From: Fidelibacterota bacterium
GTDB lineage: Bacteria > Fidelibacterota > Marinisomatia > SCGC-AAA003-L08 > D37C17
Reading direction: 5' to 3'
NCBI GenBank assembly: GCA_002717625.1
Contig: PBEF01000002.1
Location: forward strand, 65,338-129,337
Length of the DNA stretch: 64,000 nucleotides
The first letter of the stretch is position 1. Every line of letters starts with the position of its first letter. The notes under the pieces are model-generated. The model saw only the letters and a list, made by a program, of their open reading frames with translations, did not search any database and was not told the DNA's origin. Position numbers and translations under genes: made by a program. Shown piece by piece: positions 1-9,051 of this stretch.

Positions 1-81
1 CTTAGATTTATAGTGTCTGTTCCTAGAATTAGCTTTTCTAGATTGCCTTACTCTTTTTAATTCTGAACCTTTAGCACTCAT
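1..81 (-). CDS. rpsT: Ribosomal protein S20, 5' part only (runs off the window start)
   Basis: Only the first 27 codons lie inside the window, read on the minus strand from the ATG whose complement is at 79-81. The start MSAKGSELKRVRQSRKANSR, followed by NRHYKSK, matches the basic N-terminal helix of S20, which typically reads SAxKRxRQSxKRRxRN. S20 binds 16S rRNA in the small subunit. The gene is divergent from the CRP-like regulator, so the two share the 82-237 intergenic region. There is no strong Shine-Dalgarno sequence. The identification rests on a short stretch, but the pattern is characteristic. Confidence 0.75.
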   Translation of the reverse strand, partial: MSAKGSELKRVRQSRKANSRNRHYKSK

Positions 82-145
82 TTAGATATATAATATTTAT
101 TTAATAAAGACCGTGAAATATAAACAATTATATATTATTCAATGC

Positions 146-210
146 AAATAATTAATTATTTATTTTTAGGAAAAAAAACACTTAGGTTTTAAACTATATT
201 ATTGTATAGT
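146..210. promoter_or_regulatory. Two inverted repeats between rpsT and the CRP-like gene (candidate operators)
   Basis: Bases 146-161 form a perfect 16-bp palindrome, AAATAATTAATTATTT. Bases 193-210 form ACTATA-N6-TATAGT. The second has the five-six-five spacing typical of CRP/FNR-family operators and ends 27 bases before the regulator's ATG, so autoregulation is plausible. AT-rich palindromes also arise by chance in DNA of this composition. Confidence 0.3.
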
Positions 211-237
211 CAATTAATAGCTTAAATAGGAGACTTT

Positions 238-915
238 ATGATTAGTGATTTCTTGAAAAATATTAATATTTTTTCCGATTTATCTGATGATGGATTAAAA
301 GATATTGAAGATTTGTTTGTATTAAGAGAATATCCCAAAGGAAGTATGATAATATTAGAAGAAGAGTATGGGGATATTGTTTTTATTGTTAAAAAGGGAA
401 CTGTGAAAATAACAAGAGTGAATGATGAAGGTAAGGAAGTTATTTTATCATTGATGGGTTCTTACGATATAGTTGGTGAATTATCAATTATAGATGGAGA
501 AGCTAGATCTGCTAATGTATTAGCTCAAGAAAATTGTGAATTATATGCTATATCAAGTGAAGATTTTTTGAAAATATTAAAAAATAATTTTGAAGTATCT
601 TTAGCCCTTATGGGAGAGCTTGCGAGTAGAATAAGGAAATCTGATCAGCATATAGAAGCTTTATCATTATCTGATGCAGAACATAGAATAGGGGTGTCCA
701 TTTTAAATTTAGCAGAAGAGATGGGCATTATTAGGCAAGGGATGGTTACTATAGAAAATTTACCTTTTCAACAAGATATTGCTAATATGTCTGGAACATC
801 AAGAGAGACAGTTTCTAGAATATTAAAATTATTTGAAGATAAAAATATGTTATCAAAAAGTGGCCATAAATTAATCATTCCTAATTACAATAGTTTTAGA
901 CGTTATTTTAGTTAA
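238..915 (+). CDS. CRP/FNR-family transcription regulator, CRP-like (probably cAMP-responsive)
   Basis: A 225-residue regulator with an N-terminal cyclic-nucleotide-binding beta-roll (about 10-125), a dimer helix (about 118-148) and a C-terminal winged helix-turn-helix (about 150-222). The phosphate-binding cassette GELSIIDGEARSANV (80-94) keeps Glu81, Arg90 and Ser91, which align with the cAMP contacts of E. coli CRP. The recognition helix TSRETVSRIL (187-196) resembles CRP's CSRETVGRIL. There is no N-terminal cysteine cluster, so an FNR-type iron-sulfur sensor is unlikely. AGGAGA at 228-233 supports the ATG. The window also encodes a class III cyclase (56575) that could supply the ligand, which is inference. 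It leads a long co-directional run that starts with meaB. Confidence 0.85.
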   Translation: MISDFLKNINIFSDLSDDGLKDIEDLFVLREYPKGSMIILEEEYGDIVFIVKKGTVKITRVNDEGKEVILSLMGSYDIVGELSIIDGEARSANVLAQENCELYAISSEDFLKILKNNFEVSLALMGELASRIRKSDQHIEALSLSDAEHRIGVSILNLAEEMGIIRQGMVTIENLPFQQDIANMSGTSRETVSRILKLFEDKNMLSKSGHKLIIPNYNSFRRYFS

Positions 916-934
916 CTAAATTTGTTTTTATATT

Positions 935-1864
935 GTGATAAATGACATTCTTAAAGGATTAAAGAACCAAGAACATAAATATATAGCTCAAGCAATATCC
1001 ATTGTTGAAAATAATAGTTCTTTAAATAAAAACCTTTTACTGAATTTAAAAACTTCTTCAATGGAATCCATTAAAATTGGTATTACCGGTCCTCCTGGAG
1101 CAGGCAAAAGTTCTATTACTAATCAGTTAATTAAAAAATATAGATTTGAAGATAAGAGCGTCTGTGCTTTATTGGTAGACCCTAGCAGCCCTTTTACAAA
1201 AGGGGCTGTGTTAGGAGATAGAATACGTATGAGAGATTTTTATAATGATAGTAAAGTTTTTATTCGTAGTATAGCTTCTAGAGGAAGTAAAGGAGGTTTA
1301 GCTGAAAATATTGATTATATTTCAGATATAGTAGAATTTTCAGGTTTTGATGTTATTATTTATGAAACTGTTGGGGTTGGTCAGGTTGAATTAGATGTTG
1401 TAGATTCTGTTGATACAACCATCGTTGTATTGGTTCCTGAATCTGGAGATGATATTCAAGTGATGAAAGCTGGGCTTATTGAGATTGCTGATATATATGT
1501 AATTAATAAATATGATAGAAAAGACTCAGATAAATTATTTTTAACACTTACAAATATGTTGCAATTAGCTGATAAAGATAAATGGATACCAAAAATAGTA
1601 AAAACAGTAGCAATAAATGATATAGGCATAGACTCTTTAAAAGATGAATTAGCTATACATAGGAAACATTTAATCAAATCAAATAAAGGTTTAGATAAAT
1701 ATAATGATAGATTTATTAAAAAAATTAAGCATAGATTAATTTCTGATTTTGAAAATTCATTTTGGAATAAAAAACGATATGAATTTCTTAATAGCGAAAT
1801 TGAAAAAGATATTAATGATAGGTTGGATATAGATTCTATTATAAATAAAATTAAATCTATTTAG
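935..1864 (+). CDS. meaB: MeaB/ArgK-type P-loop GTPase, chaperone of methylmalonyl-CoA mutase
   Basis: A G3E-family GTPase of 309 residues, close to the family's usual length. The Walker A motif is TGPPGAGKSS (51-60). The switch region reads VDPSSPFTKGAVLGDR (about 82-97). A VGVGQVELDVVD segment matches the MeaB signature, and the guanine-specificity motif is NKYD in place of NKxD. MeaB proteins protect B12-dependent methylmalonyl-CoA mutase and load or eject its cofactor; the mutase is not in this window. Methylmalonyl-CoA epimerase (6307) and a cobalamin adenosyltransferase (35678) fit the same pathway. The start is GTG, since no in-frame ATG lies near the conserved N-terminus. It begins 19 bases after the regulator and nearly abuts tatC. 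Confidence 0.9.
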   Translation: MINDILKGLKNQEHKYIAQAISIVENNSSLNKNLLLNLKTSSMESIKIGITGPPGAGKSSITNQLIKKYRFEDKSVCALLVDPSSPFTKGAVLGDRIRMRDFYNDSKVFIRSIASRGSKGGLAENIDYISDIVEFSGFDVIIYETVGVGQVELDVVDSVDTTIVVLVPESGDDIQVMKAGLIEIADIYVINKYDRKDSDKLFLTLTNMLQLADKDKWIPKIVKTVAINDIGIDSLKDELAIHRKHLIKSNKGLDKYNDRFIKKIKHRLISDFENSFWNKKRYEFLNSEIEKDINDRLDIDSIINKIKSI

Positions 1865-1866
1865 AT

Positions 1867-2586
1867 ATGATTAAAGAAATGACATTTTTAGAACATTTAT
1901 TAGAATTAAGAGGAAGACTCCTTAAATTTTTCTTATCAATTGTTGTATTTTCTATTATTGGTTACTATTATGCTGATATAATTATTCAATTTTTAATAAG
2001 GCCTATCTCTGATCCGCATATTAATCTTCAGGTGTTAAAAATTACTAGTATATTTATAACTAAATTAACAGTTGCATTTTTTTTTGGTGTAATTCTTTCA
2101 TTCCCTGTTTTTTTATATCAGCTATTAGCTTTTATTTTGCCTGTATTTAATAAAAAAGTAACTTTTTTAAAGATTGTCTTCTTTATTTCTCTATCTATTT
2201 TTTTATTGATTTTAGGTTTTCTTTTTGGTTATTATGTTATGATTCCTACATCAGTAACATTTTTTAAAAGTATATCATTAAACCTTTCAGGATTGGTTGG
2301 CTTAAATTACACGTTAGAAAATTATTTAATTTATTTAATATGGATTCTTATGATATCATCATTTGTTTACCAAATGCCAATTTTGATTTTTATGCTTATT
2401 AAAATAGGAATAGCTGATTTGATGTGGTTTAAGTCTAATAGACATTATGTGATAGTCATATTTTTTATCTTAGCAGCTCTTCTTACTCCTCCAGATCCAA
2501 TAAGCCAGATTATGATAGCTTTTCCTTTAATTTTACTTTATGAGTTTAGTTTGCTTTTTATATCTATTATATATAAAAATAAATGA
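1867..2586 (+). CDS. tatC: Sec-independent protein translocase TatC
   Basis: A 239-residue polytopic inner-membrane protein with about six hydrophobic segments. The cytoplasmic N-terminus MTFLEHLLELRGRL carries the HLxELR signature that binds twin-arginine signal peptides. The segment LTPPDPISQ near residue 205 matches the TatC periplasmic or loop motif. TatC is the receptor of the Tat system, which exports folded, often cofactor-bearing proteins. No tatA or tatB is visible here, so they must lie elsewhere. It starts three bases after meaB and overlaps the next gene by four bases (ATGA), indicating translational coupling. Confidence 0.93.
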   Translation: MIKEMTFLEHLLELRGRLLKFFLSIVVFSIIGYYYADIIIQFLIRPISDPHINLQVLKITSIFITKLTVAFFFGVILSFPVFLYQLLAFILPVFNKKVTFLKIVFFISLSIFLLILGFLFGYYVMIPTSVTFFKSISLNLSGLVGLNYTLENYLIYLIWILMISSFVYQMPILIFMLIKIGIADLMWFKSNRHYVIVIFFILAALLTPPDPISQIMIAFPLILLYEFSLLFISIIYKNK

Positions 2587-3563
2587 AAAAAAAGATTGAT
2601 AATATAGCTTTTCCTATTAATAAAGATTTGAAAAAATTTGATAGTTTTTTAATGGAAAACTTACATTCTGAAGTGAATGTTATTAATAGTATTACAAAGT
2701 ATTTAATTAAGAGTAAAGGGAAACAATTTAGGACTGTTTTGTGTTTATTATCGTCACGTCTAACAGGAGAAAAAGTCAATAAGTTTAGCTTTTTGAGTGC
2801 TGCAACTGTTGAGATTTTACATGTTGCAACATTGTTGCATGATGATGTTGTAGATGATTCAGATGTACGTAGAGGTTGGCCTACAGTTAACAAAATATGG
2901 AAAAATAAACTATCTATTCTTATTGGAGATTATCTTTTTTCAAAATCGCTTTCAAATATATCTAAATTTAATGATCTTAATTGTGTTAGTATATTATCTA
3001 GTGTATCTCAGCGCTTAAGTGAAGGTGAGATTTTGCAGATTGAAAAAGCTATAAATAAAAATATGAATGAACAAGAATATTTTAAAATGATTGCTGATAA
3101 AACAGCTTCATTGATTTCAGCTTCTTGCTATCTTGGATTATATAGTACTAATAAAGATGAACATCTGTGCGAAGCAATGAAAAAATTTGGTGAATATCTA
3201 GGTATTGCTTATCAAATAAAGGATGATTTATTTGATATTGTAGGCAATATTAATAATACAGGGAAACAGTCAAATCTTGATTTAAAAAAAAATATGTTAA
3301 CTTTGCCATATATCCATGCTTTATCATCGCTTAATAAAATAGAAAGAAAGATATTCCTAACTAAAATTAAAAAGTATGCTTCAAAATCAGATATTAATAA
3401 TATAAAAAAAATGATTGTTGAGTATGGCGGTATAGCGTATACTGAAAATAAAATTTTTGAGATTTCTGAAAAAGCAAAAAGTATGCTTAATCAATTTCCT
3501 GAATCTAAATATAAGGATGCTTTAAATTTAGCTGTAGATTTTAATATTAGCAGAAGCTATTAA
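2583..3563 (+). CDS. Long-chain polyprenyl diphosphate synthase
   Basis: A trans-isoprenyl diphosphate synthase of 326 residues. The first aspartate-rich motif, LLHDDVVDDSDVRRG, begins near residue 84. The second, YQIKDDLFD, falls near residue 215. These bind magnesium and allylic diphosphate during chain extension with isopentenyl diphosphate. The GKQFR segment near residue 46 is the usual IPP-binding motif. Length and motifs match the octaprenyl or heptaprenyl synthases that make the quinone side chain, but product length cannot be set from sequence alone. It overlaps tatC by four bases and is followed directly by a phospholipid-synthesis gene. Confidence 0.88.
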   Translation: MKKKIDNIAFPINKDLKKFDSFLMENLHSEVNVINSITKYLIKSKGKQFRTVLCLLSSRLTGEKVNKFSFLSAATVEILHVATLLHDDVVDDSDVRRGWPTVNKIWKNKLSILIGDYLFSKSLSNISKFNDLNCVSILSSVSQRLSEGEILQIEKAINKNMNEQEYFKMIADKTASLISASCYLGLYSTNKDEHLCEAMKKFGEYLGIAYQIKDDLFDIVGNINNTGKQSNLDLKKNMLTLPYIHALSSLNKIERKIFLTKIKKYASKSDINNIKKMIVEYGGIAYTENKIFEISEKAKSMLNQFPESKYKDALNLAVDFNISRSY

Positions 3564-3566
3564 ATT

Positions 3567-4136
3567 TTGAAAACAAAAAAAAGTATATATAATTTTGCAA
3601 ATTTTTTGAGTATATCAAGGATAGTAGTATCTATTCCCTTAATTATTTGCTTTGAAAATTTTGATGTAGATATAAAATACTATTATTATTCTATTGGTAT
3701 TATTTTATTTATTATTCTATCTGATGTGTTAGATGGTTACTTTGCAAGATTATCTAACTGTGTTACTGATTTTGGTAAAATTATTGATCCTATTGCAGAT
3801 AAAACATGTTTTATGGTTGTCTTAATTTATTTAATTGATAAATATTCTGTAGTTAATCATATCTTTAACCCTTTTTTAATTTTTTATATTATATTAGTTA
3901 TAAGAGATACTATATTGCTGTTATTGAGTCTATATAATATTACTCAAAAAAAATATGTTTCACAGGCAAATACTTCAGGAAAAATTTTTATTTTCTTTTC
4001 TAGTATTATGATTATTTTTTATGTATATGATATAAATAATTTAATTGCACAATTATTTTATATCCTTGCATTGTTTTCAATGATTCTTAGTACTATGTTT
4101 TATATTAAAGAGCATAATATGGTTAGAAAAAAATGA
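3567..4136 (+). CDS. pgsA: CDP-alcohol phosphatidyltransferase, PgsA-like
   Basis: A 189-residue integral membrane enzyme. The CDP-alcohol phosphotransferase motif DG-x2-AR-x8-G-x3-D-x3-D is complete in the segment starting DVLDGYFARL and ending DPIADK (about residues 52-78). Four to six hydrophobic helices surround it. The likely reaction is transfer of a phosphatidyl group from CDP-diacylglycerol to glycerol-3-phosphate, which starts phosphatidylglycerol synthesis; other alcohol acceptors are possible in this family. The start is TTG, three bases after the previous stop. The end overlaps ftsY by four bases (ATGA). Confidence 0.82.
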   Translation: MKTKKSIYNFANFLSISRIVVSIPLIICFENFDVDIKYYYYSIGIILFIILSDVLDGYFARLSNCVTDFGKIIDPIADKTCFMVVLIYLIDKYSVVNHIFNPFLIFYIILVIRDTILLLLSLYNITQKKYVSQANTSGKIFIFFSSIMIIFYVYDINNLIAQLFYILALFSMILSTMFYIKEHNMVRKK

Positions 4137-5008
4137 GTTTATTTAATAAGACATTTTCTAGTTTATTTAAAACACGTTCTATTATAAGAGAAACTTTTAG
4201 AAAAGTTTTGGGAAAATCTAATCTTCACGATAGTGATTATGAAATTATAGAAGAAAGTCTTTTAAGTGCAGATATTAGTTGGGGTATTACTAATAATATT
4301 ATAGATAAAATAAAGTCTAAATCATTTAAAAACACTGATTGGGAAGGAATCTTGCAAGAGTTATTATCTGAAATTCTTATTAAAAAAGATATTGGTCTTA
4401 ATAAGATTATATTGATGGTTGGTGTTAATGGGGTAGGTAAGACAACTTCATGCGCTAAGCTTGCAAATTATTTAATTGGTTTAAATAAAAAAGTAACTTT
4501 AGTAGCAGCTGATACGTATAGAGCCGCAGCAACTAATCAATTATTATTATGGTCAAAACAATTAGGCATTGATTGCGTATCTAATGATAGGACAGCTGAC
4601 CCCGCATCAGTAGCTTATGATGGTGTGCAATCTGGATTGGCTAAAAATTGCGATCATATTATAATAGATACTGCTGGCCGTTTGCAAAATTCAAAGAATT
4701 TAATGCTTGAACTTAAGAAGGTATATAAAGTAATATCTAAATTATCAGATAATATTTCGATTATAATGAATTTAGATGCAAATATTGGTCAAAATTCAAT
4801 TGCTCAAATTGAAGAATTTAATGATATTGTTCCTATAGATACTGTGATTTTAAATAAAATGGATGGAACTTCAAAAGGTGGAATTGCATTGTCTATTATT
4901 GATAAATTTAATATTCCAATATCTTTTATAGGTATTGGAGAAAAGATAGATGATATAGTCCCATTTAATATAAATGATTATATAAAATCTTTAATAGCAA
5001 GAGAGTGA
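4133..5008 (+). CDS. ftsY: Signal recognition particle receptor FtsY
   Basis: An SRP-family GTPase of 291 residues with a helical N domain (1-90) and a G domain. G1 is GVNGVGKTT near residue 98, followed by VAADTYRAAA (G2 and insertion box), DTAGR (G3) and LNKMDGTSKGG (G4 with closing loop). DTYRAAA followed by NQLLLW distinguishes FtsY from Ffh, as does the absence of a methionine-rich M domain. FtsY docks SRP-ribosome complexes at the membrane for co-translational insertion. The acidic A domain of E. coli FtsY is missing, which is normal in many phyla. It shares an operon with tatC, so two translocation factors are co-transcribed. Confidence 0.93.
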   Translation: MSLFNKTFSSLFKTRSIIRETFRKVLGKSNLHDSDYEIIEESLLSADISWGITNNIIDKIKSKSFKNTDWEGILQELLSEILIKKDIGLNKIILMVGVNGVGKTTSCAKLANYLIGLNKKVTLVAADTYRAAATNQLLLWSKQLGIDCVSNDRTADPASVAYDGVQSGLAKNCDHIIIDTAGRLQNSKNLMLELKKVYKVISKLSDNISIIMNLDANIGQNSIAQIEEFNDIVPIDTVILNKMDGTSKGGIALSIIDKFNIPISFIGIGEKIDDIVPFNINDYIKSLIARE

Positions 5009-5012
5009 TTAA

Positions 5013-6314
5013 ATGAAATCATATAAAAGAATATCGTTAGTAAGTCTTGGTTGTGCTAAAAATTTAGTTGATTCTGAAATTCTTTTAGGTGGATTAAAGA
5101 AAGAAAACTTTAAATTTGTAAATAAGCCTGAGGATTCTGATGTGATTATTGTTAATACATGTGGGTTTTTAGATACAGCTAGGGAAGAATCTATTGATAC
5201 AATTTTAGAATGTGGACAGATTAAAAGTAGTACAAATGTAAAAAAACTTTTAGTCATGGGTTGTTTTTCAGAGCGCTATGGAGATGACCTTATAAAAGAA
5301 ATGCCAGAGGTTGATAAATTTTTTGGAACTAATGATCATAGTATTGTTTTAAGTTATCTTACAGGCAAAAAATATAAAAAAGATGATCCCGATTATTACA
5401 GATCAATTCTTACTCCTAAACATTATGCTTATCTAAAAATAGCTGAAGGTTGTGATAATGTTTGTAGTTTTTGTTCTATTCCATCAATGAGAGGCTTACA
5501 AGTTAGTAGTACATTGGAAAATAATTTAATAGAAGCTCAGCGATTAGCTGATAGTGGAGTAAAAGAACTGTTGCTTATTGCTCAAGATACTACTTCATAT
5601 GGCTGGGATTTAAACCCTAAGTCCTCTCTTCATGATTTATTAGATATTTTAGATAATATTGATAATATTGATTGGATTCGTTTACATTATGCCCATCCTG
5701 CTCATTTGCATAGACGGGTTATAAATAGGTTTTCTACTTTGAATAAATTGATTCCATATATTGATATGCCAACACAACATGGCTCTGATGCTGTATTAAA
5801 AGATATGAGAAGAGGACTTGGTGTATCAGGCATTAAAAGGCGTATTGACGCTTTAAGAGAAGCTAATAATGATATATCTATTAGAACTAGCATTATTGTT
5901 GGTTTTCCAGGAGAAACAGATAAAGAATTTAACGAATTATATGATTTTGTTAATGAAATTGAATTTGATCGTTTAGGTGTGTTTGAATATTCAGAAGAAG
6001 AGGGTACGCACGGAGCAAAAGCATTTACTGATGATGTTCCTAAGGCTATTAAAAAAGAAAGGCGAGAAGCTATTATGATGCTTCAGCAAAAAATTAATTA
6101 TAAAAAGAATATAGATAGAGTAGGCTCTATAGAAAGAATATTAGTTGATGTTGTTAATGATGAGGGTTGGTCACTTGGGCGTTCATATAGGGATGCTCCT
6201 GAGATAGATAATTATGTGAAAATTAATCAAAAATTAGAAGTTGGGAATATGTATAATATTAAAATAGATAAAGCATATGAATATGATGTAGAGGGTAGCC
6301 TTATTAATGAATAA
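5013..6314 (+). CDS. rimO: Ribosomal protein S12 methylthiotransferase RimO
   Basis: A radical-SAM methylthiotransferase of 433 residues. The N-terminal UPF0004 domain starts with SLGCAKNLVDSE (Cys14), the RimO form of the motif, with further cluster cysteines in NTCGF and MGCFSERY. The radical-SAM cluster is CDNVCSFCS near residue 147. A C-terminal TRAM-like domain ends the protein. RimO adds a methylthio group to an aspartate of S12, using one cluster as catalyst and the other as sulfur donor. The GCAKN motif favours RimO over the tRNA enzyme MiaB. It overlaps the next gene by eight bases (ATGAATAA). Confidence 0.92.
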   Translation: MKSYKRISLVSLGCAKNLVDSEILLGGLKKENFKFVNKPEDSDVIIVNTCGFLDTAREESIDTILECGQIKSSTNVKKLLVMGCFSERYGDDLIKEMPEVDKFFGTNDHSIVLSYLTGKKYKKDDPDYYRSILTPKHYAYLKIAEGCDNVCSFCSIPSMRGLQVSSTLENNLIEAQRLADSGVKELLLIAQDTTSYGWDLNPKSSLHDLLDILDNIDNIDWIRLHYAHPAHLHRRVINRFSTLNKLIPYIDMPTQHGSDAVLKDMRRGLGVSGIKRRIDALREANNDISIRTSIIVGFPGETDKEFNELYDFVNEIEFDRLGVFEYSEEEGTHGAKAFTDDVPKAIKKERREAIMMLQQKINYKKNIDRVGSIERILVDVVNDEGWSLGRSYRDAPEIDNYVKINQKLEVGNMYNIKIDKAYEYDVEGSLINE

Positions 6315-6726
6315 AAATTTTAAAATATTAAAGATAGATCATGTAGCTATAGCTGTAAATAGTTTGGAAGAGACTAGAAAAATATACTCTTTACTTGGTA
6401 TGAATATTGGCCATGTTGAAAATGTGATTACTGAAAATGTTGATGTTCTTAAAATTCACCCAGATTCTAATGAACATACAATTGAGCTACTAGAGCCAAA
6501 TAGCATAGAATCTTCAGTTCATAAATTTTTAAATAAAAAAGGTCAAGGATTACATCATATAGCTCTTGAAGTTGATAATATTTATAATGCTATTGATTAT
6601 TTAGTAGAGAATAATATTCAAGTTATTTATAGTCCCCCGCAAAAAGGCGCAGACAATAAATTGATTACATTTATACATCCAAATTGTACATCTGGTGTAT
6701 TAATAGAGTTATGTCAGTCAGCCTAG
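6307..6726 (+). CDS. mce: Methylmalonyl-CoA epimerase
   Basis: A 139-residue vicinal-oxygen-chelate (glyoxalase-fold) protein. Two beta-alpha-beta-beta-beta modules carry the metal ligands in KIDHVAIAV, EHTIELLEP, GLHHIALEV and GVLIELCQ, the arrangement seen in methylmalonyl-CoA epimerases. The enzyme interconverts the R and S forms of methylmalonyl-CoA so the mutase can convert it to or from succinyl-CoA. MeaB upstream in the same run supports this reading over a generic glyoxalase. The mutase itself is not visible here. The start overlaps rimO by eight bases. Confidence 0.88.
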   Translation: MNKNFKILKIDHVAIAVNSLEETRKIYSLLGMNIGHVENVITENVDVLKIHPDSNEHTIELLEPNSIESSVHKFLNKKGQGLHHIALEVDNIYNAIDYLVENNIQVIYSPPQKGADNKLITFIHPNCTSGVLIELCQSA

Positions 6727-6729
6727 GTT

Positions 6730-8544
6730 ATGTCCCTTAAAAAGCAAGTTAAAACTGTCCCTAAGAACCCAGGAGTATATTTTTTTAAAAACAAATATGA
6801 TGATATAATATATATAGGTAAAGCTAAGAACCTTAGAAGTAGAGTTTCATCTTATTTCAATAAAAATAATAAAGATACTAAAACAGCAGTAATGATATCG
6901 AATGCTTCTAGTCTTGAATATCTAGTTGTTAGTGATGAAGTTGAAGCAATTATCACAGAAGCTAATATGATTAAACAATATAAACCTCGTTATAATGTTT
7001 TTTTAAAAGATGATAAAACCTTTCCATATATCATTATTACTAATGAGCCTTATCCTAGAGTTGAAATTATTAGGAAGAAAAATTTACATAAGGATGGTAA
7101 TATGTATTTTGGTCCTTATACTGATGTTAGTTATTTGCGGGAAGTTGTAAAAGCATTACATCGTATTTTCCCAATTAGAACATGCTCTTATTTTATAGAT
7201 AAGCAATTTATTGAAAATAATAAGGCTCAGGTTTGTCTTGACTATCATATAAAAAAATGTCAAGGTCCTTGTGAGGGTTTAGTCTCAAATAAAGATTATA
7301 TCGATATGATAGAATCTGTAGTACAGTTTTTAAAGGGTAGAAATAAAGATATTAAAAATAAAATCAAATCTATGATGAGTGATGCAAGTGCTAAGTTGAA
7401 TTATGAAGAAGCTGCAAGATTAAGAGACCAATTAATAGCAATTGATTCTTTTAGCAAGAAACAAAAAAAAATAGCTCATGATTTTAATGATAGAGATATT
7501 TTACATGTTTCGATTAAAGATACATACGGAGTTGGATTTGTAATGAGAATCAGAAACAGCCTTCTTATTGGTAGGGAAAAGTTTGACTTGAAAATTACAA
7601 ATGATAATTTTGAGACTTTAATGAATATGTTTTTAATTCAATATTATAATAGCACTTTTGATATTCCCCCAGAAATAGTTGTTGATGTTAGCTTTGATGA
7701 TCTTGATTCTATTGAAAGTTGGTTGACATCTAAAAAGGGTAAAAAAGTAAAAGTATTAAAGCCTATTAAAGGTGATAAGAGGAAAATGCTTGATCTTTGT
7801 ATCAAGAATTCTAATATGGTTATTCAGGATTTAGTTTTTAAGAAAATTAAACGAAAAGAGTATGCCCCTAAAATTTTGAGTGAATTACAAGAAGTTTTAT
7901 CTATGCCAGTACTTCCAAAAAGAATAGAAGCATTTGATAATTCAAATATACAAGGTAAAAATGCTGTTGCTGGAATGGTATGTTTTGTAAATGGGAAACC
8001 ACTAAAAAAAGAATATAGAAAATTTAATATTAAAACTGTTGAAGGTATTGATGATTTTGAATCAATGCGAGAGGTTGTTTTTAGACGATACAGTCGCCAA
8101 ATTAAAGATAATGCTCAGTTGCCTGATTTGATACTTATCGATGGAGGTAAGGGACAATTATCTGCAGCGAAAAGTTCTCTTGATAAGCTAGGTTTAGGCT
8201 ATATATCTATTATAGGTATTGCTAAGAAATTAGAAGAAGTTTTTTTACCTAGCTCTTCTAGTCCCCAAAATATAAGCAAAACATCTCCTGCATTGTATCT
8301 GTTGAGAAAGATAAGAGATGAAGTGCATCGTTATGCTATTACGTTTCATAGGAGTAAAAGAAAAAAAGATACATTTAGTTCAGTCTTTAATGATATTAAA
8401 GGTATGGGACCTAATTACATAAAAAAAATATGGAGTTATTATGAATCATTAGAAGAAATAAAAAAAGATTCAATTGAAGCAATATCTGAAAAAACAAAAA
8501 TTCCTTTGAATGTAGTAGCCAATATTAAAAAGGCAATTAAGTGA
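6730..8544 (+). CDS. uvrC: Excinuclease ABC subunit C
   Basis: UvrC of 604 residues, the normal size. The N-terminal GIY-YIG nuclease domain (PKNPGVYFF, then IIYIGKAKNLRSR) makes the 3' incision. The cysteine cluster in the 150-180 region is followed by a UVR motif (NYEEAARLRDQL, near 220) that contacts UvrB. The RNase H-like nuclease (FDNSNIQGKNAVAG and LILIDGGKGQL) makes the 5' incision. Tandem helix-hairpin-helix elements close the protein. uvrB lies about 1.1 kb downstream, past DUF456 and msrA. It overlaps the next gene by four bases (GTGA). Confidence 0.95.
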   Translation: MSLKKQVKTVPKNPGVYFFKNKYDDIIYIGKAKNLRSRVSSYFNKNNKDTKTAVMISNASSLEYLVVSDEVEAIITEANMIKQYKPRYNVFLKDDKTFPYIIITNEPYPRVEIIRKKNLHKDGNMYFGPYTDVSYLREVVKALHRIFPIRTCSYFIDKQFIENNKAQVCLDYHIKKCQGPCEGLVSNKDYIDMIESVVQFLKGRNKDIKNKIKSMMSDASAKLNYEEAARLRDQLIAIDSFSKKQKKIAHDFNDRDILHVSIKDTYGVGFVMRIRNSLLIGREKFDLKITNDNFETLMNMFLIQYYNSTFDIPPEIVVDVSFDDLDSIESWLTSKKGKKVKVLKPIKGDKRKMLDLCIKNSNMVIQDLVFKKIKRKEYAPKILSELQEVLSMPVLPKRIEAFDNSNIQGKNAVAGMVCFVNGKPLKKEYRKFNIKTVEGIDDFESMREVVFRRYSRQIKDNAQLPDLILIDGGKGQLSAAKSSLDKLGLGYISIIGIAKKLEEVFLPSSSSPQNISKTSPALYLLRKIRDEVHRYAITFHRSKRKKDTFSSVFNDIKGMGPNYIKKIWSYYESLEEIKKDSIEAISEKTKIPLNVVANIKKAIK

Positions 8545-9044
8545 TTTTTATAGATTTATTATTAATTCCTATTTTTATTATGTTTTCTATTTTATCTATT
8601 ATTTTAATTTGGATTAATTTGCCAGGAACATTTATTTATTTTTTTATCATAGCTATTTTGGGTGCTTTAAATGGTTTTAATATAATTTCAAAAAATATTT
8701 TATTGGTAATATTATTAGTTTTTATATTATTTGAGATTATTGAATTTTTGTTATTAGGGTTAACTGTAAAAGTATATGATGGTAAAAAATCATCAATTTT
8801 CTTATCTATATTAGGAGGTATATCTGGTGCAATGATAGGAAGTTTTATTTTTCCATTTCTTGGTGCACTTATTGGGCTAATTATGGGAACTTATTTAGTA
8901 ACTTATTTCAATGAAAGAAGAGAAGGTAAAAATATAAAAGATGCAGTTAAAGTTGCAGATAGTACTATGCTAGGTTATGTGCTTTCAAAAGGAATTAAGT
9001 CGGTCGCTGTTATTAGCTTGACTCTTTATTTAATTTATTTTTAA
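8541..9044 (+). CDS. DUF456-family membrane protein
   Basis: A 167-residue integral membrane protein with four or five hydrophobic segments and a glycine-rich core (LSILGGISGAMIGSFIFPFLGALIG, written here in parts: LSILGGISGA at about 92, then MIGSFIFPFL). This glycine-rich hairpin pattern and the NLPGTF motif near residue 27 match DUF456 (YqgC-like) proteins, whose function is unknown. The GTG start overlaps the uvrC stop. The stop at 9044 faces msrA only eight bases away, with an imperfect AT-rich hairpin around 9043-9077 that may terminate both. Confidence 0.7.
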   Translation: MIFIDLLLIPIFIMFSILSIILIWINLPGTFIYFFIIAILGALNGFNIISKNILLVILLVFILFEIIEFLLLGLTVKVYDGKKSSIFLSILGGISGAMIGSFIFPFLGALIGLIMGTYLVTYFNERREGKNIKDAVKVADSTMLGYVLSKGIKSVAVISLTLYLIYF

Positions 9045-9051
9045 TTGATAA

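Noticed and set aside
71-79. TTAGCACTC, an exact half of the CIRCE heat-shock operator
   Set aside because: The partner GAGTGCTAA is not found nine bases away, and the bases encode the start of S20 on the other strand.
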